A stretch of 64,000 bases of DNA from the NCBI GenBank assembly GCA_023634235.1, contig JAMKCF010000014.1, positions 5,655,501 to 5,719,500 of the forward strand, written 5' to 3'. Origin of the DNA: Pisaster brevispinus. Lineage: Eukaryota > Echinodermata > Asteroidea > Forcipulatida > Asteriidae. Positions 1 to 10,600 of the stretch are shown here, in pieces (within the stretch, counting starts at the first letter, position 1; each line of letters opens with the position of its first letter). A program made the position numbers and the translations under genes. The notes beneath the pieces were generated by a model. The model was not told where the DNA came from and ran no database searches. It worked only from the letters and a program-made list of their open reading frames with translations.

Positions 1-182
1 GTTTGTATGGGTCCGACTGTTTTACATGTATATCACTTGTTGTCAAGTCTTTTTTCCATTCTTGCAGAATCTTGCAACTTTTCTCTCATGTTTACCTGAG
101 TATCTGATTATCTTCCTGTCTAAACCGCAATTTGTAAATCACTTGTTAATAACACTCTTGATGTTTTGTTTTCTTCATTCAG

Positions 183-305
183 CATCCGTTCTTGAAGATG
201 GCCAAACCTTTAAAGACACTCGTCCCATTGATAATTGCAGCCAAAGAGGCCAGTGCTCGTCATTAGTCAAAGTCGAGCAAGGAGAAAGGTTCCGATCATG
301 TATAG
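183..305 (+). CDS. possible internal or terminal exon of an unidentified gene entering from the left
   Basis: A pyrimidine-rich tract ending in TTCATTCAG directly precedes this stretch, and an AG/GTAGGG donor follows at 306. One frame is open across the whole stretch (begins SVLEDGQTFKDTRP). Another frame reads MAKPLKTLVPLIIAAKEA and stops at 264-266, which would make it a last exon followed by a 3' UTR with AATAAA motifs. I do not recognise either product. Splice signals alone support it, so it may be spurious. Confidence 0.25.
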
Positions 306-1302
306 GTAGGGACTATAAGCAGCTTTACTTCCAAACCCTACACAGAGGACCACACCACTGGTTCAGTTACTTCATTGCTATAAGGTCCTTCATTGTCATT
401 TCATATCCCTAATAATCAAAAGATTGTAAAATTTATAACACTAAGAAATCAGAAGGAAACAATAAAGACCACAAATTAATATTTTCCTTACAAAATAAAT
501 GTTTATTTTTGCCAAATATCTTTTTTTTTAGACCATTTTTGCTCCAAAATATGCAAAGCAATTTTATGAAACTCCTACATTTGTAATAAGGACCTTCAAG
601 TACTGAATGATGACATGTAAATCTAAAGCAAATAATGCCGGATGTACCTAGTAGTAATGAGTGCAGTTAACAGTGCATAGGATTTATAATTATATTTATG
701 TAATCAGCTACAATCAAACCAGAGTTGTGTAAATTACTTGACATTTTAGTCACATGATAGTCACATGATATATGTAATATCCTGAGCAAAACTGTGTTTA
801 ATGAAAGGCAAGGTTCATCGCTGGCAAAGTTATTGCTTTCAAAATTGAGTAAGGTGCAATTTAGAGAGCTCATGTATACAGATCACTTCTTGGAGTTTGC
901 ACGAGTACAACATATTTTGATGAACATTTTCTTTAAAAGAATTAAGGAGAAACTATACATAATTACCATTAATGGAATTTTAAATGTTTTATGCGGCTTT
1001 CTTTAAAATAAATGTGACATATTTCTTGCAATCTGGATGATTGTATGAATGTACAGGTTGTAAAACCAATAATGGGCTTGCCATTTAAATAATACATCAA
1101 CAGACTTTAAATATCACTCATATGGTGCTTAGTTATTTTCTACTTAATGTATTTGCTTTTGCAATTTAAAATTTGATTTCCCTTTCACAATTGTACAAAG
1201 ATCTGAGTTTCCATTAATACAAGTTGTGTGCATAAAAACACACAATTAGTTGTAAATTGCTACGAGTGCTCTGTGACATCACTTAAGCACTATACAATAC
1301 CG
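306..1302. other. AT-rich stretch without a recognisable gene
   Basis: Several AATAAA hexamers occur (near 463, 494 and 1006), compatible with a 3' UTR of a gene to the left, but nothing ties them to a transcript. No coding or structured element was seen. Confidence 0.4.
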
Positions 1303-1688
1303 CACACGTAGATCCTTGTCATTTGATTGGTGGAACACTCGTCATGTGTTATACTTTTTTTTGCCATAAATTTACTGCCACGACTAGTGACGCTCCAAAA
1401 TTTTAATACAGGAGTCCTATATTGATCAATACATGTATAAGATGCTCAGGACACTTGACAACGAACTTTGCAGTTTTCATCATCGTTTTCAAAATAGTCT
1501 TTCCCACTCGTTTGTCCCAAAGAAACAAAGTCATGCCACAGCTGAAAAGGTTGGTTGGTGTCTTCACGGAGTTGTTCCTGTTGTTCAGAAGGTTTGGGGT
1601 TTTTTCAGAGGTTGAGGTGGACAAGAATTTGTGTTTATTTTGTGTTTCTTGTGATTTTTTTTTTTAAATGACAAGGATCTATGGGTGT
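1303..1688 (+). mobile_element. MITE-like element, family A, copy 1
   Basis: Ends are inverted repeats of about 22 bp: CACACGTAGATCCTTGTCAT at the left and the complement of ATGACAAGGATCTATGGGTG at the right. Length is about 386 bp, with no coding capacity. Two more copies lie at 5303-5708 (opposite orientation) and 6311-6691 (same orientation), sharing inner blocks such as TACAGGAGTCCTATATTGAT. Confidence 0.7.
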
Positions 1689-1719
1689 GTTATATAAAAC
1701 AAAATTGGGGGCATGTGAG

Positions 1720-1842
1720 TGCATTAACACAGAATATAATCGCGAGGTGAAATCTGGCTTTTTCATTTTACTCAGCTTTGCCTCGCGAAATGGAATAGTA
1801 CAGATTTCATCATGCCATTATATTCTGTGTTAATGCATTTAC
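1720..1842. repeat. inverted repeat adjoining the family A element
   Basis: About 20-bp arms (GCATTAACACAGAATATAAT and its complement) flank roughly 80 bp containing the complementary pair TCGCGAGG / CCTCGCGA. A diverged version of the same block follows the family A copy at 6311-6691 (about 6708-6830), so the two parts probably move or duplicate together. Confidence 0.5.
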
Positions 1843-1859
1843 ATGCATCCAATGTTTGT

Positions 1860-4800
1860 ATAATATGATGAATTCATGATTCACCAGTGTTTTTGTGTCT
1901 TCATTTGTCTGTTTCTAAACTTCGTTGGTGGTGTTATTCCTTTTTATCCCCCAGAACTCGGCACTGAACACCCTCAAGGGAAACCAACTCTTTATGTTCA
2001 AACTGCACTTGTTTTTCAAAGAACCCTAATGTCGGTCCCAACTTAATTTGAAAAGATAGAGTTTATTGACAGGGTTGTTGCTAAGTAAAAACAAACCCTT
2101 TTTGTAAATATTTTTAGTAAAAATGTTGGTATTGCATCATAGACTTAACAAACCATTAACTATCGAACAAGTTTAACTATAAAAAAAATTTACAAAAATT
2201 TACTGGAAAAAATGTGGGATAGTGATTTTAAAGGACTACTGTATGACTGCATGAACGTAGCTCATTTAACTACATTTATGTCAGGAATTTGTAGCTGTCA
2301 GACCAATAGGAGATCTAGTACATGTATACATGTACCAGATGTTTTGAACATTGGTTTTTGTTGAACTTCAGGAAAACAGGTTCAGCTTTGTGTTTGTTTT
2401 GGTGTGTTTCCCATATTACTTGCATGTGGTGCAGTTTCTTAGAATACTATCTTTACACATCTTGACCTAACTCTTTGGTGTTATTTACTTTGATCCTTCC
2501 ACATTCTAAACAAGTTGAACGCCTTATGTTAACTCAATACCTAAATTGTTGGACTCTGGTTAGGGGGTCTGCCTTGCATGATCACTTTCAAAGAACACTC
2601 CCTGGCATAAACGGAATTAACTGGAACTAATTCTGTGATCTCTCTGTATTTTGGATAGTAAGGGATTGCATATGCACTTAATACTGCAGTTTGCAAATTA
2701 ATTACTTTTCCTACTGTCTCAGGCACTAACTATAAAATTCATACTCAATTCAAAAACTCAAATCCAAACATGCACAACTTACATGTACATACTTTTGTAT
2801 ACACATTTTCATATCTTGTTTTTGCTCAATGGGAACATTTCTACAAATGTTTTAGCCCTGAGTTTAACTTGGTAGTAGGACAAATACTGATATCTAGTAA
2901 ATACACATTTGTATCCATTGTACAGTTGATCTTTGATCCTTGTCAGATATTTTAAAGGTCACATTCAAGTTCTTTTCCTCGGAAGAAAGCAGCCTTACAT
3001 GATGTATTTTTACAGTACAATACATGAACCATGTTCCATGAATATTAACATTTATAATGTTCACTCTCAGAGGATTGGGTTGATAACGGTTCACGTTTGT
3101 GGATCCAAGATCAATTCCACCTTGAATCTGATATGCGATTTGTGGTTTTTTAGAGCCTCCATATTAACATGTATGTTTTGAGTCCTTTCTTCATCACTTT
3201 CATCATTACTGATGCACACATGCCCAGCCTAATGACTCTCGGTACTTTTGCCAACCCATTCCTTTCACTACCATAAAGCTACAAAAGAGCAAACAATTTA
3301 ACCAATCACATGCAGATATTTTATTTTTCAAATTCAAATTCAACGCCAAGCCCTGAACATACCCAACTTTCCAAACTGACATTAAAATGATGTCCATTTG
3401 GAAACAACTTGTATCTTTACACTTGTCTTTGGATTACTTAAGAAGGACCTGTTTTGTTTGACAAGCATTGTTGATTTACACCATGTTGACACCCATAGAG
3501 GGTTACTTTTGACAGACTGGCATCATTAATTTACACCATGTTTACACCCATTGAGGGCAGCATTTTGATAACAAGTGATCATACTTTATTCATCCCCAAG
3601 AAAAAACTGACACCTAAAAGTAACAGTTATGTACCACTGAAAAAAATCAAGAGGTAATCAAAAGATAAAGTCCGTTATTATTGATCATTTTATTTGCCAT
3701 AACTCTTGATCACATTTTGGACTATGTGTAGCTTACTTTGTGATGCTTCTAAAATACCTCAGCACTTGGAAACCTTTCTTTCTTACAGTTATATGACATT
3801 ACTTTTAAAGGCAACTATTGACTATACAGTAGAGTGGGAATACAGCTCATGCTATGTTGAACCTAATCAGGCTATGTAGAGTCATAAGAGTCTACTAGAC
3901 TTGGTTCCTGATTTGTATTTAAACATTTCAATATTGTTTTGCGCAGAGTCAAAATCTGAGCCTTTCTGATAAGATTCACTTAAACAGTGAAACAACCTTG
4001 GAGCTAAAAGTAACAAAAAGTCCAAGGTTGAGGGATTGACTCACCAGCAGAATGGGGAGGGTCCTAGACCAGACACTGACAGGATTTAGGCAAGGGAATG
4101 CAAGTTAAGCAGTAATGTTCATGTTACTCTTTAAAATTATTTGTTTGATACTTTTTTGTGTAAACAACAATTTAACCTGGTGTGTAGATAATGTTTAATA
4201 ATTACAATATTACATAAAGAGACTAATCAATGAGTTGTGATTTTAGCCATATTAAGTAGCCCCTTTGCACATATTGTAGGATTGCCCTATGCAAAGTTAT
4301 TAATGTAATTTTTTAACATGCAGCTCCATTTAATTTTTATCCATTCTTATTTTTATTTTATTTTTCTAAATTGAATCTTAGCATTTTTACTTTTTAATGT
4401 TAAAACAAAACATTAATTCAATTTAGACAGTCCAATTCAAAAGGAACTCGTACATAACTCAAATTGTTGGTGTGATTAAAGTCGAGTATGTATTTTGTAT
4501 ATTTTATTTTGTCCGTTGCTGATTTTCAGTTTATATTGGTTAATAAAAGAGATTGCACGGTGTATTTAATTACACAATCATTTCTCATTATGGTCATGTT
4601 CTTCAATCTAAATGGTGTATCAAATGCAAGAATCATCTTTTTTTATTACACATTCTTAAAAACACATTCCTTCTCCAATCCTCATCTAGGGGTTATTACT
4701 TGATTCAGCAGCGCAGTGGGGTAGGCGTAGATCCATCTTGAAAAGAGGGGGATGATTTTAAAACTGTCCATTACCAATGCAAGATAAACTGTTATCGGAG

Positions 4801-5302
4801 GTGGCTCACGAAGCCATAACAATTCAAAATTGAAGATAAATATACTCTTTGTTTGTGTTCTTAGCCTTCTAAAAATTTTAGAAAGAAAGAAAACAAGTGG
4901 ACGCAATTTTTGATACAAGTTGGTCACTTTATTGTTATGCTTTTTTTATTAATTAATTTTTATGAACTGATCATTAGTCGGGGGCAGATCCAGGATTTGG
5001 AAAAAGTGTGGGGGGTCCACCTATTGGATAGTCTTGACTGGCGACATTCAATTTGTGAGCATAGTTGCCAATATCGCAACACAAATTACTGATGAAGAGA
5101 TATCTGTATCATACAAACATTGTGATGCAGATTCATAGACTTGCCCAGTCCCTCCAAACCAGTCGATCTTGCGCCCTCTACCGGTGACTAATTCAAAAAC
5201 TATCATCACCAGTCAAGACTTCCAACTCACAAGGCTGAGTGAAATGGAACAGTTTAGTAATTATATTCTGCTATATTGTATGAATAAAATGCATAATATA
5301 TT
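1860..5302. other. gene-free AT-rich DNA
   Basis: No exon with convincing splice sites, no RNA gene and no long repeat was recognised. A short inverted pair AGTCTTGACTGG / CCAGTCAAGACT occurs near 5029 and 5208. Small open frames look random. Confidence 0.5.
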
Positions 5303-5708
5303 TGACAGATCCTTGTCATTAATTTGTTTCTACATATATAAATCATAATTTATTTCAACAAAACATATTACACAGTTTTGAACAGTTTGTAACTTATTTC
5401 AACAGTAACGTATTAAACAGCTGAGAAAGACATAGTTTGAGCTGTTAAAGACCGGTTGGTAAAAGTCCATTCAGCATTCATAGCTATACGCGTATTGGTG
5501 CATGAGCTTACGCATGCCTTAATAATGCATACCGCAATCAGTACATACAGAACTCAATGTAAAATCTATTAGTACGCACAAAGGTTAGCTGCAAAGCATC
5601 CCAAGCTTGCTATGTTAATCAACATAGGACTCCTTTATCAAATTTTTGAGTTTTGGAACTGTATACATAAAGTATGACATGTGACCCATGAAGGATCTAT
5701 GAGTTTGA
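5303..5708 (-). mobile_element. MITE-like element, family A, inverted copy
   Basis: Begins with GATCCTTGTCATT and ends with GAAGGATCTATGAG, the family A termini. Near 5625 it contains ATAGGACTCCT, the complement of the AGGAGTCCTAT block in copy 1, showing opposite orientation. It is more diverged than the other two copies. Confidence 0.5.
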
Positions 5709-6310
5709 GCCATTTTATGCTCTGAGTTTGCTAGATCAACCAGAGAAAACTACACACGCATCTAATGGGGTGGTTTGGATCCCATAAATGTTTCCATTTT
5801 TACAGTAAATGCAATACTTTCTCTTTATATTTATAGTAATGAGAAAGAACAAATTTGAAAATGCAGTGGATTTTTGCTCTCTATTTGTTTGTTTGTGAAC
5901 AGTTGAAGGCAAAAGGTTATGATCAATGATATGGTTCTTCTCAAACAATGGGGGATAACTTTAAGCCATTCAGAAAGTCCAAATTTTGAGAAAATCCACT
6001 GAGGATAATTAGGTATGAAGTAATTGTGAGTGGGAATATAAGATCTGATCGAAATACAATGCAAGGTAGAGATGTTATCTCAGAAATGTGCCAGTCAACT
6101 TGTGCACAGAAAGCAAAAACTCTTAAATATCAAATTGTTCTAAGTTCTGTAATCAAACGACAACATTAGCTGTGACCTTCCTTATGTCAAGTCTAATGGT
6201 ATACCTTGCGTTTAAATTGTAGAAAGTAAAACACAAGTACAAATGAAAAACACTGTCATCCTTAAAATTAAGGAAACCTCTAGCATAATGCAACACAACT
6301 TTTTATGTAC

Positions 6311-6691
6311 CACACACACAGATCCTTGTCATTTGATTTGTGGAACACATGTAACATGTCATACTTTATTGCCTTGTGTTTACTGTCGCGTTGCATGACA
6401 CTACAATACTTAATTCTAAGAGTCGTATATCGATAAATATTAGATTCTTGGGACACTTACTACTTAGCAGCCATGCTTCGCAGTGTCATTTCCCAAACAA
6501 TTGTTCCTGCCCCTTTGTCCCAATAAATTAAGGTCATGTCGATGCGGCCAAGGTTGGTGTCTACATGGAGTCCTCTACATTAGCAGTTTCTTAAAAGACT
6601 TGTCAGAGTTTGGAGTAGACAATTTCCGTGTCCTTTTTTTTCTTTTTCTTTTTTTGAAAAAAATTTGAAAGGACAAGGATCTATGAGTGTG
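6311..6691 (+). mobile_element. MITE-like element, family A, copy 2
   Basis: Terminal inverted repeats CAGATCCTTGTCATTTGAT and AAAGGACAAGGATCTATGAG. Inner sequence aligns by eye with copy 1 over the whole length (TTTGTCCCAA, AGGTTGGTGTCT, a T-rich tract before the right end). Non-coding. Confidence 0.65.
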
Positions 6692-6965
6692 TTAAATAAA
6701 ACAACTAGTGAATGCATTTCGTTCCTGCATTGTCAATCTGGCTTTTCTATCGCACTTGGCTTCGCCTCGTAAAATGGAATAGTCCAGATTTCACCTCCTG
6801 CTTAATTTCTGTGACAATGCGATCACATGCATCCAATACTTCTATAATATACAATAAATACAGTAGTTAGCTTGTAATAATACTAAATTGGCAACAATAT
6901 TGGCTTAAGAGCTGTACAATTCCTTTCATATTTAAAACACAAATTCTGCGTAAACAGTCCCTCTT

Positions 6966-7468
6966 CGTAGAGGGGCTTCAGTCTCTAAGTTCAAAGTCAC
7001 TTTAGGGATGCACTCATTTTCCAATAGATTGAGTCCTTATGAAAATGAGACACATTTTACAAGTCTCAAGCCTCATGTTAAAACGGTGTCAAATGCCACT
7101 GTGTTTGATACCCTGTAAGTGCCATTTTGGTCAAAATCCCAAAATGTTGAATGAAGTCACTTTTTAAACAATGGTCTGTATATTTTTGTAAAGAGAGCTT
7201 TTAGTTTATTCCTAAACTTGTATGAAATTCAATCAAACTGGCATTGAATTTAACCTTTTGACTGGCGCAAAAATTCCTCTTTGAGATGTACATGAACAGA
7301 CCCAACGTTTTTTATGTCTGATTTCACCATGTTTCAAATATCGCTCTAAAAGCGTATCAAATAAAATGACATTTTACAAAAGGTGAGGTTTGAGACTTAT
7401 ATTTTTTTCACCACTATCATGAGGACTCTGACTATTGGAAAATGAGTGCATGGGAGCCCCTCTTTGAT
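6966..7468. mobile_element. MITE-like element, family B, full copy
   Basis: Inverted termini: GAGGGGCTTCAG...TGCACTCATTTTCCAATAG at the left and CTATTGGAAAATGAGTGCAT...GCCCCTC at the right. About 500 bp, non-coding. Related sequence, with the same inner blocks (AAAATGGTGT; ATCAAATAAAATGA), is found at about 36070-36600 and 55572-55845. An AATAAA on the minus strand (7205-7210) lies inside it and could serve the gene at 7652-13404. Confidence 0.65.
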
Positions 7469-7651
7469 CTGCTATATTTTAATATTGCACTATCACATCA
7501 ACCATAAAGCCATGTGCTTTGGCCTAATAATTGTTGGTCTCGTCCAAATCCAAACATTTGAGGCATTGAAATACCATAGATTTGGAGTATAATTTGATTG
7601 GTGGGCGATCCCTGCCACAACACCTACAGGTTTGGTTTGAGTGAGTTAGAA

Positions 7652-10600
7652 TTAAGCATTGTTAATCTCTAGACTTTGAGCAATATCATCCATACCGCTG
7701 CTTCTTAAGGCTTCCAGGAGAACAGCAAGAGTGGCTTGCTCATCTTGCTTCTGTCTCCATAATGACAACATCCTCTCAATCTGCAAAAAAAAGGAATTTA
7801 GAATAATCATACTATCTGGCATTCTAGCTAAAAACCGAGCTGCAACTTGGCTTTCGGGAACATATGCTTTTTGTTGATGGTTAATAACTTGCAATCAAAT
7901 TTTAACAAAAATAAAGGTAAAATAGTAACATGCAACTTTCTTGCCTTTCATGTGGAACAAACAGTTTTTAACTTTGATTCAACAAATTTGTCTTAAGTAA
8001 AGATGTTTTAAGGATTGTTGCTTACACATACTGAGTGCAGAAATACATTTTATTTCCAGCAAACTTTAAAGTGTAACCACACATTATCGGTTGCAAAGGT
8101 GGGACTATACTTCATGATTGAAGTCACTCATATACAGATTGAATTTGGTTAAGTTAGCTTGAAATCTGGCTTCTCCCACATGGAAAGATGATGAAGAACA
8201 CAACACCACTTTTGCTACCAGTGTGTAACATGGGTAAAATGCAAATTCTATGTTTAATGGTCCATCCATCAACCATAAACAGCTTCCCATCAAACATGGA
8301 CCAATACAATTCTATAGCATGGGATACAGAGTGGCCATTTTGATCATGGTTCTATTGACCATGCAAGTCTGGTGTGTACTGAAACATTTTGGGAACCTTG
8401 GGATCACACGCCCATTGCTTTAATGTATCACTGAAACAAAACCGCAACCTTTTATAACAGGCCAAATGTTCACACAAGAAAGACCTGCACAGTCTGTTCA
8501 AGAGGAGATGTTTACACACCTGTTCTTTATCTTGATCAGGTAGTTTCCTCTTGATTGAGTTGATATCTGCCTGGGTAAATCCAAGTTTGTTAGATAGAAG
8601 AATCCAATCTTTACGACTTGCCATTCTGGCTATCACCAGAAGATCCTTAGTCGTAGGCAGTTCATTATTGGAACCCTGTAGGACACAATGATAACTGGCT
8701 GTTAAACTCCACATTCCAAAGCTTCTGATGAAACATGTAACAGTATTTATCAAAGATATTGAATACTGTGACTCACACTCACAAAGGTAAGACAAAGGGC
8801 CCGTTTTTATAACCTATAGATGCCAGTACAAGTTATGTTGACAAATTTTTCCCTCTGAAATCACAAGCAAAATAAATTGTTCCCCCAATGGTAACATTTT
8901 GTTTGATCGTCAAAATCAAGATATCCCACACATATCCAATCCTTGACAATGTGTCCCAAACCTTTTAAATGCCTGAGCGGGCAACCAGTTACGTATGTGA
9001 TACTTTCTGACAATTGTTTATCACAACACAGCAAATTGGCAACTTTTCAAATGAGATTTTGAAAGAAAATTTTAATGACATACTTCTTTAAAGCTAGATG
9101 GAAAATAAATGGTATACCACCTAAAAAGATGGTCTTGTATAAAAAAAGAAAGGGCATGACTGAAACTACAGGTCATTTCAATTTGTTTCAATTCATAAAC
9201 CAAGTTGGTTTTTTTCTAGCTTTCGTTACAGCTTCACCTAGATAAATAGCTTAGCAGATGAAGTCAAAAGGTCAAACGCTGCGAGCATAAATTTATTTCT
9301 CACTGAGTTTTGAGCTATTCAGGCATGCAACTGCCCGATGAAAAAAAAGAGGAAATTTTCAAAGGCACAACGCAAGCGCGGAGCGAGGCAGCCAAAACGC
9401 CAAGGGACATGAGATCCACAATGGTACCCTAGAAAATGTTGAGGTTTATTATGCTCTTAGGTGCATTCTTAGCATGTACTAGGCTTATTTCACATTATTG
9501 TGGTTGTCTATTGTTGTTGCCAAGCATATATAAGGCTTTTAAATTTTTTTAAATTTTTTTTCGATTTTTTTTTATTTTAGCGCTGATCATTTTTAAAAAA
9601 CGCGGAAATCCGCGGAAATCCGCGGAAACGCGGAAGAGTTGCATGCCTGGCTATTACTGACCAGTTTGGGTGTGTCATCAGCAGGGCATGTGAAGTCCAT
9701 GAGTGCTTGCACTGTGTCTTTAGGTAGCTGCATTGCCCATTTTACAAATTGATCCTCATTAATGGAATGGGTAAGCATGTCTCCTACTTGATGAAGGAAC
9801 ACCTTAGCTGATCGTTCAATCACTTCCTAATTATAGCAGACATAAATAAGTAGATTATAATACTCTCAACGTCACAATCATACTAATCAAACATGCCTAA
9901 AAACATCAGTCCAAGTTCATGGAGCATGTAAGCATGAACATTTACAAAGCCGGGCAAAAGTTTGCTTATGAGTACAAGCCAGAATGCTATATACAGTAGT
10001 TTACATTGCTGTGACTTTCTTAGTAAAGAAATCTGATGAGCACATTGTTCTGCTTAACAGCTTTAAGAACTTGAGCCATGATATTCAAGATTGCTAACAT
10101 CATTTCTGCATTCAACTATTTGTAAATGTTGATATCCGATGACAAACTTTTCACTTCCCATTCCTGAAGGCACAAGTATTTACAGATCCATTTCCAAAAC
10201 TCTTGTTATTTAAAAAAAAAATATAAGAAACATCATTACTTATTAAATTCATATGATACCATATCAATCTGATAGACAGGTTATTATTCTTGCTATCCAG
10301 AGATTGATTTGCCGCACTGTGTAAATATCATTCATTTTAACAAGCGGTACTTTTCAATGGTTGCTTTTATGCAATCCCTGTTATTAACCGGAATTGCATA
10401 AAACAACCATTGGAAAGAAATGATTCTTAAACAACAACAGCCAACACGGCTGTGAAATAAAGATGGCAAATACGGAAAACTGACTAACTAGGCTTCACTG
10501 ATTTACCTTACTCTCATCATAGTAGATCTCACTTTGATGTTTCAAACACACTGACTGACTCAACTGATTTACCTTACTCTCATCACAGTAGATCTCACTT

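Noticed and set aside
2541..2726. 61-residue minus-strand frame that looks protein-like (YREITELVPVNSVYA)
   Set aside because: No family recognised, no acceptor or donor of quality at its ends; might be a decayed element fragment but unsupported.
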